The translations under genes and the position numbers were made by a program. Positions 34,182-42,715 of a DNA stretch of 64,000 nucleotides are shown here, in pieces. The DNA comes from Kribbella pratensis (GTDB lineage: Bacteria > Actinomycetota > Actinomycetes > Propionibacteriales > Kribbellaceae). A model generated the notes under the pieces. It was not told the origin of the DNA, searched no databases, and worked only from the letters and a program-made list of their open reading frames with translations. How positions within the stretch are numbered: position 1 is the first letter of the stretch; each line of letters starts with the position of its first letter. The stretch spans positions 937,473 through 1,001,472 of the forward strand of contig NZ_SODP01000001.1 of assembly GCF_004365355.1 (NCBI RefSeq), written 5' to 3'.

Positions 34182-34835
34182 TTGGCTTTGAGCGAGCAGG
34201 GATGGCAGCGGTTTCTGGCTGCGGAGGGCGGGGGCGACTGGGTGGTGCTGCACGGAGGGGCGGTGGCGGTCTTCCCGGTGGCGTCGCTGGTTGAGGCGGC
34301 GCGGTTGGCTGAGGCGGTGGCTCAGGTTGCCGGGGCGGACGTGATCCTGACCTTGACCGATCGCCAGCTCACTGTGCGGTTGATGCGTGGTGTCTTTCGG
34401 TTGGAAGAGGCGCATGTCGAGGTGGCTCGGGCGGTTTCGGCGGTAGCTCGAGCGCACGGCGCGGAGGCTGATCGGAGCCTGGCGCAGGAGGTTTCGTTTG
34501 CCGTGGCGGCTCAGCCGGATGCCATCGACGTCGGGTTCTGGCGGGCGGTGCTTGGGTACGCCGAGTTGGACTACGACAACGCGGTCGACCCGCTGGGCCA
34601 CGGATCGACCGTCTGGATGCAGGACCTGGACCCGAACAAGTCGCTCCGGCACGCGATGCATGTCGACGTGTCAGTTGCCCGCGAAGAGGCCGAGAACCGT
34701 TTGGCCGCGGCCCTCGCTGCCGGTGGCCGGATCGTCGACGATTCCACCGCTCCCGGCGCCTGGATCCTCGCCGACCGCGCCGGAAACAAGGTCTGCATAG
34801 CCGCCTGGCCGGACGGCGCCCCCGGCCTCGGCTAG
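34182..34835 (+). CDS. Fusion of a pterin-dehydratase-like domain and a VOC (glyoxalase) domain
   Basis: A 217-residue protein. The first half (about 1-100) reads like the pterin-4a-carbinolamine dehydratase fold (VILTLTDRQLTVRLMRG, then HVEVARAVSAVARAHG) but lacks an obvious catalytic His-His pair. The second half is a VOC module (DVGFWRAVLGYAEL, then GHGSTVWMQDLDP and HVDVSV). Both are small-molecule-binding folds; the combination recurs in actinobacteria, but its substrate is unknown. The start is a TTG at 34182 or 34188, neither with a strong ribosome site. Confidence 0.75.
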   Translation: MALSEQGWQRFLAAEGGGDWVVLHGGAVAVFPVASLVEAARLAEAVAQVAGADVILTLTDRQLTVRLMRGVFRLEEAHVEVARAVSAVARAHGAEADRSLAQEVSFAVAAQPDAIDVGFWRAVLGYAELDYDNAVDPLGHGSTVWMQDLDPNKSLRHAMHVDVSVAREEAENRLAAALAAGGRIVDDSTAPGAWILADRAGNKVCIAAWPDGAPGLG

Positions 34836-34980
34836 AGGCGGGAGAGTTCCTGTCAGTCGGGCCTGCAGGTGCCAGTAGGAAATCGTGCGCTGGACCTTCA
34901 ACCCAGGCCGTCGAGCGTCGTGCTGCGGCTCAGTCATCAGCGCACCTCCAAACGCGGTGAAGTCAGTATGGCTTGGTGGA

Positions 34981-34986
34981 TAGTCT
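34981..34986 (+). promoter_or_regulatory. -10 element TAGTCT
   Basis: TAGTCT ends 7 bases before the GTG at 34994, deciding that start over TTG 34973 and GTG 34976. Confidence 0.55.
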
Positions 34987-34993
34987 CGGTGGA

Positions 34994-35890
34994 GTGAGAT
35001 GGCTGGAGGACGGGTCGGCGGAGGCGGTTGCGGAGGCGTTGGGAAAGGTTGGGCTTGGCGGGCACTCGGTGGTGGTTCGGGAATCGGTGGGGGACGACCC
35101 GCTGTGGTGGTCGGCCAGTGCAGTTGTGGGCGGGCGGTACGTCGTGAAGTTTGCGTGGTCGCAGCCTGCGGCGTTGAGGCTGGCGCATGAGATCGCAGTG
35201 CTGGCAGCGCTGAGGCCGGCGGTTCCGTTTCTGCCGGAAGTAGTTGCTAGCAGCACCGATCCGGTGTTGCTGGTGACAAGGCTGGTGCCGGGTGAGGCGT
35301 TGTTCGACGTCGTGGACTCACTGGACCGGGACCAGGTCGGACGCCAGCTCGCTGAGTTTCTCGGCGAGTTGCACAACCAAGCAGGGCACGACTATCCGGC
35401 CGCGTCGTTGCAGCCGGCCACGACCGACGTACTGCGGGAGCAGTTCCCCAGATGGACTCGTCCGGATCAGCGCGCCGATGTCATCAGCTGGTGCGACTGG
35501 GCGGATGACGTGCTGCGGACGCCGGGTCCGCAGGTGCTGGTGCATGGGGATCTGCACGGTGGGAATCAGGTGTGGGACGGCGGGAAGCTCCGTGTGGTCG
35601 TGGATTTCGAGACGGCGGGTCTCGCTGTTCCGGAGTACGACCTGCGGACGTTTCCCGGAACTGGTCCGGGCGTCGAGTTGCTGACGGCCACCATCCGCCA
35701 CTACGCGCAGATCACCGGGCGAGAGTTGTCGGTCGAGCGGGCAATGGCGTGGCATCTCCGTACGGCGCTCGCGGACGCGTTGTGGCGGAGCGAGGAGGGC
35801 GTACCGCTGCCGGATCACCGCACCCCGCAGGAGTGGGTCGATGATCTCAGGGACCGATTCGCGGCGCTGGGCATCAGCATCAATCGCTGA
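34994..35890 (+). CDS. Aminoglycoside-phosphotransferase-family (APH) kinase
   Basis: A 298-residue APH/choline-kinase-fold enzyme. Motifs: YVVKFAWSQ with the ATP-binding Lys, the catalytic VHGDLHGGNQVW and the metal-binding VVDFETAGLAVPEYDL. The family phosphorylates aminoglycosides, macrolides, homoserine and many other small molecules, so no substrate is claimed. Start from the -10 hexamer. The cupin remnant follows 25 bases after the stop, and the other phosphotransferase gene lies 1.5 kb upstream. Confidence 0.85.
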   Translation: MRWLEDGSAEAVAEALGKVGLGGHSVVVRESVGDDPLWWSASAVVGGRYVVKFAWSQPAALRLAHEIAVLAALRPAVPFLPEVVASSTDPVLLVTRLVPGEALFDVVDSLDRDQVGRQLAEFLGELHNQAGHDYPAASLQPATTDVLREQFPRWTRPDQRADVISWCDWADDVLRTPGPQVLVHGDLHGGNQVWDGGKLRVVVDFETAGLAVPEYDLRTFPGTGPGVELLTATIRHYAQITGRELSVERAMAWHLRTALADALWRSEEGVPLPDHRTPQEWVDDLRDRFAALGISINR

Positions 35891-35915
35891 AATCCTTGTC
35901 GACAGCCACCGATGA

Positions 35916-36268
35916 GTGGAGGTCGAAGTCCCGGCGTGCGACGGTCCGGCGGCTCATACTCACCTGCGGGAGGACGAGGTCTGGTACGTCATCGACGGGC
36001 CTTCCGGTTCAAGGCCGGCGACCAGATGCTGCGAGCGACGACCGGCGGCATGGCCTTCGGTCCCCGCGGGATGCCGCACGCGTTCCAGAACGTCGGCGAC
36101 ACGGTGGGACTGTTGCTGATCATCACCAGTCCGTCAGGTCTCGAGCGGTTCTTCGAGCAGGCCGCCGAGATGTCACACCCGGTGGACCCCGAAGAGCTCG
36201 CCGCAATCGGGCGAGCCAACTGGGTCGAGTTCATGGGCCCGCCACTCGCCGTCTCCGACCCGCTCTAG
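35916..36268 (+). pseudogene. 5'-truncated and frameshifted cupin-domain protein
   Basis: Two frames together give a cupin: the first (from about 35916) reads VEVPACDGPAAHTHLREDEV followed by WYVIDG, with the metal-binding His-x-His-Glu group; from about 36000 the next frame continues FRFKAGDQML, GPRGMPHAFQNVG and ANWVEFMGPPL. One or two bases are missing at the WYVIDG/FRF junction. About 25 N-terminal residues of a normal cupin are also absent. The 3' end overlaps the convergent hydrolase gene by 4 bases. Non-functional unless the shift is a sequencing error. Confidence 0.7.
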
Positions 36269-37053
36269 CTGGGGCTCGAGGGGGTCAACTTGTTGGTCAT
36301 GAGCCAGTTGTCGATGTGGCTCATCGTGGTGTGGAGGATGTCGCCGAACAGGATCATGTGGTCGGCGTCGAGGAGTTCCTGGTAGGTGGCGTTCCGGTAC
36401 TTCGCGGCGGTCGCGCGGCAGACCGCTGGTACGACGGTGCGGTCCTGGGCGCCGCCGAAGATCAGGACCGGGCCGTCGATCGTGGAGTAGTCGACGCGGG
36501 ACGCCTTGCGACGGTCGAGCTGAGGAAAGGCCATCTCGCAGTACGCGCGGCCCGATTCGCAGACGAGGTCGGCGAAGAGCGCGCGGGAGTCCTCCTCCGT
36601 CTGCGTGATCCGGCCGCCGACGTGGAACTTCTCCCAGGTCGGACGGAGCGGCTTGGTCCACGGGCGTGCCTGGAGGTAATGGCTCAGGAACAGGCGGCTC
36701 ATCGACGGGTAGATAGCGAAGATCCCGGCCGCCGGAGCTGGGCAGACGCCGATCAGACCGGCGTGCTCGGTCCGCGCCGCGACGAGTTGCGCCAGCAACC
36801 CACCCAACGAATGCCCGAGAATCAACGGCGGCGAGTCGAGCGACTCACACACCTCGACCAGGTCGTCGGCGTAGTCCGTCAGGCTCAGCCCCGCGATCTG
36901 CGCCGCGCCGTCCTCGAGGGACAGTTCGTGATGACGCAGTGTCGGCGTATGAACCACAAACCCACGCTCTTCGAACGCGGCGCGGGCCTCATGGAAGTGA
37001 CTCCCGCGACCCCAGGTCCCATGGATGAGAACAACATGCTCGACATCGCTCAT
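36265..37053 (-). CDS. Alpha/beta-fold hydrolase
   Basis: A 262-residue serine hydrolase. It begins EHVVLIHGTWG (oxyanion hole His-Gly), has the nucleophile elbow GHSLGG and the late acid/His pair near GAQDRTVV and DADHM. Substrate unknown; the size and cap region fit esterases and C-C hydrolases. The ATG at 37053 is chosen from a -10 hexamer 8 bases upstream. The in-frame opening to 37131 would add 26 residues of poor quality. Confidence 0.9.
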   Translation of the reverse strand: MSDVEHVVLIHGTWGRGSHFHEARAAFEERGFVVHTPTLRHHELSLEDGAAQIAGLSLTDYADDLVEVCESLDSPPLILGHSLGGLLAQLVAARTEHAGLIGVCPAPAAGIFAIYPSMSRLFLSHYLQARPWTKPLRPTWEKFHVGGRITQTEEDSRALFADLVCESGRAYCEMAFPQLDRRKASRVDYSTIDGPVLIFGGAQDRTVVPAVCRATAAKYRNATYQELLDADHMILFGDILHTTMSHIDNWLMTNKLTPSSPS

Positions 37054-37061
37054 GTCGCCGA

Positions 37062-37067
37062 AACCTA
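37062..37067 (-). promoter_or_regulatory. -10 element (TAGGTT on the minus strand)
   Basis: TAGGTT ends 8 bases before the ATG at 37053. Confidence 0.5.
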
Positions 37068-37161
37068 TCCGACCGGAGTGTGCAGGTCGCTCAAGCCGCT
37101 CCGGCGGCCGAGTGATTGCTGCCGGACTCACCGGCTGAGCGCACAGCGCGGCATTCGTTCA

Positions 37162-37167
37162 TAGGAT
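37162..37167 (+). promoter_or_regulatory. -10 element TAGGAT
   Basis: TAGGAT ends 7 bases before the ATG at 37175. Confidence 0.6.
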
Positions 37168-37174
37168 TACTCGT

Positions 37175-38296
37175 ATGGCGGACTCGGTGCGGATGGGTGT
37201 GGTCGGGGCGGGCAGCATCTCGGTGCGGGGGATCCTGCCGCATTTGTCCCAGCCCGATCTGGCGGGGCGGGTGACGCTCGCGGCCGTGTGCGATCCCGTA
37301 CCAGGACGGGCGGAGGCTGCCGCGGAGAAGTTCGGAGTGGGGCAAGGGTTCACGGAGTACGAGGAGCTGTTGGCTCGGGGTGATGTGGACGCGGTGACGA
37401 TTGCTTCGCCGATCGGGTTGCACTACGAGCAGGGGAAGCTCGCGCTGCAGGCCGGCAAGCATGTGCACTTCAACAAAACCATGACGCTGACCGTTGCCGA
37501 GGCTACCGAGTTGATCGAGCTGGCGGCCGCCAACGACCTGCGGATCGTTGCTTCGCCGGGGGAGATGCTGCGTCCGCACCACATCCGGACGCGTGAGCTC
37601 ATCGCCGAGGGCGCGATCGGCACGTTGTCGTGGGTGAGCTGTGGGGCGTCGTTCGGCACGTACCACGAGAACGAGTCCGTCCGCGGCGGCAACGACGTAC
37701 TGAGCAACATCGACCCCTCGTGGTACTTCCGCAAACCCGGCGGCGGCCCGATGTACGACATGACCGTCTACGCGCTGCACACCGTCACCGGCATCCTCGG
37801 TACGGCGAAGCGCGTGACGGCGATGTCCGGCGTACGGATCCCCGTGCGCAGCAGCGGAGGCGTCGACGTACAGACCGATGCCGACGACAACACCATCGTG
37901 CTGATCGACTTCGGCGACAACGTGTACTGCGTCGCCACCGGCACCGCCGCGGGACCGATCCGCGGCGGTTTCGGCGGCGCGTACTACGGCACGGAAGGAA
38001 CGATCGACGGCCTGCTGCTGAATGGGGAACCGTTCGACTTCCCCAACCGCGACCCCGCCGAGCTCGCGCCGCGGGGGCCGGGCAACCAGGCGCTCCTCCC
38101 GCACGTCACCGGCGCCCACCGCGATATCGAGGAGCAGCACGTTTACGAGGACGTCATGCAGCTCGTCGACTGGGTCCGCGACGGCACGCCCTCCATTGTC
38201 ACCGCCGAACACGCCCGCCACGTCATCGACATCATCGAGTCCGCCTACCGCGCCGCCGCCACCGGGCAGACCCAGGAACTCACGACCACGTTCTAA
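37175..38296 (+). CDS. Gfo/Idh/MocA-family oxidoreductase
   Basis: A 373-residue NAD(P)-dependent sugar or inositol dehydrogenase. The Rossmann start is MGVVGAGSISVRG, followed by AAVCDPVPGRA and DAVTIASPIGLHYEQ. The usual EKP triad is replaced by NKTMTLT, so the conserved Glu-Lys-Pro motif is altered to Asn-Lys-Thr, although the Lys is kept. The C-terminal alpha/beta domain has GGGPMYDMTVYALH. Substrate unknown. Its end overlaps the convergent amidohydrolase gene by 4 bases. Confidence 0.92.
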   Translation: MADSVRMGVVGAGSISVRGILPHLSQPDLAGRVTLAAVCDPVPGRAEAAAEKFGVGQGFTEYEELLARGDVDAVTIASPIGLHYEQGKLALQAGKHVHFNKTMTLTVAEATELIELAAANDLRIVASPGEMLRPHHIRTRELIAEGAIGTLSWVSCGASFGTYHENESVRGGNDVLSNIDPSWYFRKPGGGPMYDMTVYALHTVTGILGTAKRVTAMSGVRIPVRSSGGVDVQTDADDNTIVLIDFGDNVYCVATGTAAGPIRGGFGGAYYGTEGTIDGLLLNGEPFDFPNRDPAELAPRGPGNQALLPHVTGAHRDIEEQHVYEDVMQLVDWVRDGTPSIVTAEHARHVIDIIESAYRAAATGQTQELTTTF

Positions 38297-41200
38297 CCCT
38301 CACAACAGGCGCGATGGAGCCACTCGGGCTCGTGCCACCAGTAGGTGTCGTCGTGGGCATGCGCCTGCTCCCGGGTGAGTGGCTGCGGGGCGTCGATCAC
38401 CCGGACCGCAGGCTCATTCCGGTTGCCGGCCTGGTAAGGCGCCAGCAACTCGTCGACCGTGTAGAGGTTGCCCGCGACAACGACCTGCGAGACGGCGGCG
38501 GCCGCGCGGATGTCCGCGAGCGGATCCCCGACCACGAACGACAGATCGGCCTGGGCTCCGGGTTTCACAACGCCGAGTTTGTCCTCCAGGCAAAGCCAGC
38601 GCGCTGGATTGCGCGTCGCCGTGGTCAGAGCTTCGTACGGCGTGAACCCGCCGGCCACCATGGATCGCAGATTGGCGTGCAGCGAGACCGCCATGTTGTC
38701 CAACGGCGTATCGGTCCCGGAGATCACCAGCCCGCCGCCGCGATGGATCCGCAGCACCATGTCGACGTTCCCGCGCAGCAGCTCGCGAGTCGTGACGCCG
38801 GCAGGTCCACGGGCAGTGTTCACCTCGGCCATCAACGCGGCGTACTCCCACGACGGATACAACGTCGTCGTACGCCGATCCGTCAGCAGCGACGAATCGT
38901 CGACATGCGCCATCGTCGAGTTGAACAGCGTCGGCGTCACGGACAGCCCGGCCCGCGTGAACAGCGTGACCACATCGGCGTACGCGCGCCCGAGCCGACT
39001 GACCGTGTGCGAGTACCCGAGCCGGTTGGTCGCCCCGGTGTGCTCCATCCCGTCCATCCCGAGGTGCTCGGCCGGGTAGAGGTAGTGCGACGACAACTGC
39101 AGCCCGAGCCGGTGCACGAGCGCGATCGCCCGCCGCTGGTACTCGATCGGCAAGCGCACATACGTCTTCACCAAGTCGTACGCGAGCCCCTCGACCCGAT
39201 CGAGCTCCAGACCGAGCTGCCGCAGGGACAACGTCGGCCGCATGAAGTTGTAGTACACCCGCGACCCGTCGATCGCCTCGCCCGTCGCGAAGTACCGCGG
39301 CCCGCGCAACGCCCCACTCACGAGTGCCTCGCGCGTCTCCTGCATCTGGTACGCCGGATCGCCCGGCGACCGCGTCGACGTGATGCCATAGGCGAGCCAC
39401 AGGTTCCCTTGCCGCGCACCCCACGCTCGCCCGCGCAGATGCCAATGGTTGTGCGCATCAACGAGTCCCGGCATCACGGTGAGCTTCGACGCGTCGACGT
39501 CGGCACGGCCGTGATGCGGACGTACGGCGGCGATCCGCGACCCGTCCAGCACGACGTCGACGTCGCGCCGCAGCGAGGTCGACCGGCCGTCCCAGAGCGC
39601 TCCGGCGTGGATCGTGACGTGCTGGTTGATCGTCGCCCGGCGGTAGGACAGATCGATCCGGATCGTCTCCGGCCGGCCGCCGTCGATCGTTGTCCTGCGC
39701 AACTTCCCGTTCGACAGGTAGAGCAGCGTGTGAGCGTCCTGCCAGACCGGCGAGTCCGTGACCTCGCTCGTGATCGCACGTGGCGAGCCGGTGAACCGGC
39801 CGCGGGCGTCGACCGGTACGACGTACAGCAGGCTCTCGACGACGAAGGCGAGGTGCTTGCCGTCCGGGGAGAAGACCGGGCCGTCGTCACCGCGGGTGGC
39901 GAGCGAGCGGAACGGCATCGGTTCGACGTACTCGAGTGCGGCGGTCTGGACATCGACGTACAGAAGCTGGCTCGTGCCCTCGCGGAATCGCTTGGAGAAC
40001 GGCTTCACCGCAGCCAGGACGAGGGTGCGACCGTCGCGCGACCAGCTGACCCGGCCGGGTTGGAAGAGCGTCGGCGTGACCTGGCGGACCTCACCGGACG
40101 CGATGGAGAGCACCCAGGCGATCCCGTCCTGGTCCTGGTAGGCGATCCGTTGTCCGTCGGGAGAGAAGCGTGGGGCGGTCTGGGCGCCCGGCAGGCCCGA
40201 CAGTTTGGTGTCCACGCCAGAAGCGATGTCGTGCAGCCAGAGATCCGCAGTACCGTCGCGATCGCTTGCGTACAGCAACTTCTTGCCATCGGGTGAGAAG
40301 TCCGGATCCGAGTTGAAGTAGCCGTCAGCAACCAGTTTGCGCGGCGCCTCACCAGACTCCATCAACCAGAGCGCGTTCAACGCGCGGAACGCGATCCAGT
40401 TGCCGTCCGGCGACACGGTCGGACTCGCAATCCCACGGACCGCGTGCTGTCCGGAAGACTCGAGATCGGGCGCCTTCGGCCGTGGCCGCTTCGACGTCAC
40501 CGGAACAGTCGCCTCGAACGGTACGACGCCACCCTGGTAGCGATGGACCGTGCCGTCCGCGGTGTAGAAGAGGCCCGCGGACGTCCAGGACGGCGGCAGC
40601 GCGAACACATCTTTGCCGGTCGTCACTTGCTTGCCATCCACAACAAGATCGCACGTCGGACCAGTCAGCCGCACGTAGGCGAGCTTCCCGTCCGGTGAGT
40701 ACGACGGCCCGAACACACTGATTCCCGTCTGTGCGGCGACAAGCGTCGTACGGGCGCCTGTCCCGAGGTCGAGCTGCACGATCGAGCTGGCATCGACGGT
40801 GAAGGCAACCTTCGTACCATCCGGGGACACCGCCGGCTCGGCTTCCTCGCTGGCCTCGTCGGTGAGTGGGGTGATCGCGCCGGTCGCGAGATCCAGGCGA
40901 TGAATCCCGTAGCTGCCACCGCGGTCCGACGAGAACACGATCGACCGGCCGTCAGGCGTGACGTGCGGCTCGCGGTCATCGTACCGTCCGCTCGTCAACT
41001 GCCGGAGTCCGCTGCCGTCCGGCCGGATCGTCCACAGGTGGAAGTTCCCGTCCCGATAGGACTGGAACACGATGGACTTCCCGTCCGGCGACCAGCGCGG
41101 CCGGGTCGCGTCCTGCAGGTCATCGGTGAGCCGGCGCGAGGCTCCGCCCGCGGCCGGCGTCACCCAGATCGCCGTCACGAGGTCGAACGCCAGCCACTTC

Positions 41201-41373
41201 CCGTCCGGCGACACCGACACCATGATGTTGGTGCCTTCCCGGAGTACTGCCTGATTCCCGGCGGCTCGAGCGGGCAGGTTCGGCAGTTGCACGGCGCCGA
41301 CTGCGGCGACTCCTCCGCTGAGCTGCAGCGCGCGACGCCGCGAGATGCTCCACGATCCAGGGTTCTCGGTCAT
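38293..41373 (-). CDS. Secreted beta-propeller amidohydrolase
   Basis: A 1026-residue exported enzyme. The N-terminus has a Tat-type signal (ISRRRALQLSGG). Residues of about 45-600 form TolB-like PD40 beta-propeller repeats marked by recurrent SPDGKWLAF, SPDGKSIVF and SPDGKKLLYAS elements. An amidohydrolase domain follows, with metal ligands DAHNHWH (about 641) and the late Asp in SGTDTPLDN (about 889). Such proteins are predicted peptidases or imidazolonepropionase-like hydrolases whose substrate is unknown. No partner genes flank it. Confidence 0.9.
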   Translation of the reverse strand: MTENPGSWSISRRRALQLSGGVAAVGAVQLPNLPARAAGNQAVLREGTNIMVSVSPDGKWLAFDLVTAIWVTPAAGGASRRLTDDLQDATRPRWSPDGKSIVFQSYRDGNFHLWTIRPDGSGLRQLTSGRYDDREPHVTPDGRSIVFSSDRGGSYGIHRLDLATGAITPLTDEASEEAEPAVSPDGTKVAFTVDASSIVQLDLGTGARTTLVAAQTGISVFGPSYSPDGKLAYVRLTGPTCDLVVDGKQVTTGKDVFALPPSWTSAGLFYTADGTVHRYQGGVVPFEATVPVTSKRPRPKAPDLESSGQHAVRGIASPTVSPDGNWIAFRALNALWLMESGEAPRKLVADGYFNSDPDFSPDGKKLLYASDRDGTADLWLHDIASGVDTKLSGLPGAQTAPRFSPDGQRIAYQDQDGIAWVLSIASGEVRQVTPTLFQPGRVSWSRDGRTLVLAAVKPFSKRFREGTSQLLYVDVQTAALEYVEPMPFRSLATRGDDGPVFSPDGKHLAFVVESLLYVVPVDARGRFTGSPRAITSEVTDSPVWQDAHTLLYLSNGKLRRTTIDGGRPETIRIDLSYRRATINQHVTIHAGALWDGRSTSLRRDVDVVLDGSRIAAVRPHHGRADVDASKLTVMPGLVDAHNHWHLRGRAWGARQGNLWLAYGITSTRSPGDPAYQMQETREALVSGALRGPRYFATGEAIDGSRVYYNFMRPTLSLRQLGLELDRVEGLAYDLVKTYVRLPIEYQRRAIALVHRLGLQLSSHYLYPAEHLGMDGMEHTGATNRLGYSHTVSRLGRAYADVVTLFTRAGLSVTPTLFNSTMAHVDDSSLLTDRRTTTLYPSWEYAALMAEVNTARGPAGVTTRELLRGNVDMVLRIHRGGGLVISGTDTPLDNMAVSLHANLRSMVAGGFTPYEALTTATRNPARWLCLEDKLGVVKPGAQADLSFVVGDPLADIRAAAAVSQVVVAGNLYTVDELLAPYQAGNRNEPAVRVIDAPQPLTREQAHAHDDTYWWHEPEWLHRACCEG

Positions 41374-41500
41374 GATCCGGATCCAATCCCTAGGGGGCGG
41401 TGGGACCTCACCGAATCTGCCAGGACCGTCAGCGCGGCACGATCCTGACCGGCGCGCCTCGCGCCCAACGGCCGCTAGCGTGCGACGAACGGTGAACGTC

Positions 41501-41506
41501 TATCGT
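41501..41506 (+). promoter_or_regulatory. -10 element TATCGT
   Basis: TATCGT ends 7 bases before the ATG at 41514. Confidence 0.55.
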
Positions 41507-41513
41507 CTGCGCC

Positions 41514-42038
41514 ATGCCATCTCTGTCTCCACGGGCCCAGGCGCTCGGTGCGGCCGTGCTCTGCCTGGTGATCGCTGTCGGGGCCGGGCTCGCGGTGGAC
41601 AGCCGGCTCGACCGGCACTGGATCCTGCGCGGGCTCACGGTCTTCCTCGCGATCTGCTGCGCGGCACTGCTGCTGACCGATCAGACCCGGCGGCTGCGGC
41701 AGATCATCACGGCGATCGGGCTGGCGATGTTCGGGCTGATCATCCCGGTGTCGCAGACGACCTGGTCGAAACCGCCGGAGATCAAGTTCGCGTTGCAGGT
41801 CGCGACCGACGCCAAGAACGCGGCCGAGAAGGCATCCAGCAGCAGCGTCACGGTCGCGAACGTGAAGACCGCGGCCGAGGCGCGCGGCGGCGCCATCGGC
41901 TCCTTCGCCACCGCGAAGAGCCCCCAGGTCCACGGTGCGGACGCCTTCCCGGTCATCGTCCGCGCCAAGCGCGACCAAGGCCGCCCCTGGGCCTGCGTCT
42001 CATTCACCGGCCTCACCGCCAAGGTCCGCCCCTGCTGA
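41514..42038 (+). CDS. Hypothetical membrane-anchored protein
   Basis: A 174-residue protein with two to three N-terminal membrane helices (about 9-27, 38-55, 64-80) and an extracytoplasmic C-terminal domain containing an Ala/Lys-rich helix (ATDAKNAAEKASSSSVTVAN) and a Cys-bearing end. No family is recognised. Leaderless start. Transcription probably ends at the hairpin 48 bases downstream. Confidence 0.65.
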   Translation: MPSLSPRAQALGAAVLCLVIAVGAGLAVDSRLDRHWILRGLTVFLAICCAALLLTDQTRRLRQIITAIGLAMFGLIIPVSQTTWSKPPEIKFALQVATDAKNAAEKASSSSVTVANVKTAAEARGGAIGSFATAKSPQVHGADAFPVIVRAKRDQGRPWACVSFTGLTAKVRPC

Positions 42039-42085
42039 GGTGTACCGAACGACAGGAGGTAGTGGCCCATGCTGCCTACCATCGA

Positions 42086-42105
42086 CGACTCCCAGGCGGG
42101 AGTCG
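42086..42105. terminator. Bidirectional hairpin between convergent genes
   Basis: Positions 42086-42093 pair exactly with 42098-42105 around a 4-base loop. It lies midway between the stops at 42038 (plus) and 42135 (minus), the expected site of a shared terminator. There is no T-tract. Confidence 0.5.
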
Positions 42106-42134
42106 ACGGTGTAGTACACGTATACGTCCTGTCG

Positions 42135-42623
42135 TTAAGTGCGCGAGGCCAGTTCCTCAGCGCGATCCAGAGGGTTCCAGGTAATCGGCCGGCCGCCGAG
42201 CTGAGCCTCGACTACCTCCAAGCCGGCTTCCCAGCCGGCCGCGGCCGGACCGGCGGCGGTGGGATCGGACAGCACATTCGTGAAGACCAAGCGGCTGCCG
42301 TCCGTCGTACCGGTGATCTCCCAGGTGAGGATCTCACCGGCCCACTCGTACTCGAGCACCGACGGCGGCTCGTTCCGCAGCATCCGGCCGCTCGAGCCTT
42401 CGCTCATCCCGTACCGCCGACGCTGCTCATCGGTCACGCCGAACAACAGCGCAGCGCCGGCCGGCACGTCCAGCTCCACGACAGCCGGGAACCAGGCGGA
42501 CAACTGACCAGGATCCGTGATCGCCCGCCACACCTTCTCGGGCGGATGCGGCAACAACCGCACGAACCTGATCGCCACCCGCCCGTCCTCGGTCCCGAAC
42601 ACCGTCCCACGCCGACTGTCCAT
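42135..42623 (-). CDS. SRPBCC-family protein (AHSA1-like)
   Basis: A 162-residue START-like protein with the AHSA1 pattern LPHPPEKVWRAITDPGQL, AWFPAVVELDV, VLEYEWAGEI and LVFTNVLSD, ending with GWEAGLEVVEAQLGG. The fold has a hydrophobic cavity for small ligands; family members act as stress co-factors or binding proteins. The ATG at 42623 is chosen because TATATT sits 6 bases upstream; the start at 42641 would overlap that hexamer. Confidence 0.88.
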   Translation of the reverse strand: MDSRRGTVFGTEDGRVAIRFVRLLPHPPEKVWRAITDPGQLSAWFPAVVELDVPAGAALLFGVTDEQRRRYGMSEGSSGRMLRNEPPSVLEYEWAGEILTWEITGTTDGSRLVFTNVLSDPTAAGPAAAGWEAGLEVVEAQLGGRPITWNPLDRAEELASRT

Positions 42624-42629
42624 ACCCTG

Positions 42630-42635
42630 AATATA
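42630..42635 (-). promoter_or_regulatory. -10 element (TATATT on the minus strand)
   Basis: TATATT ends 6 bases before the ATG at 42623; the most AT-rich hexamer of the set. Confidence 0.6.
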
Positions 42636-42702
42636 ACCCATCAGGCATATATCTGTGCGTCCATGGCGTGGGCAATCGATTTCTCCTCGGCCTGATGACC
42701 GC

Positions 42703-42708
42703 TAGGGT
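42703..42708 (+). promoter_or_regulatory. -10 element TAGGGT
   Basis: TAGGGT ends 7 bases before the ATG at 42716 and rules against the in-frame start at 42668. Confidence 0.6.
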
Positions 42709-42715
42709 CGCGGGC

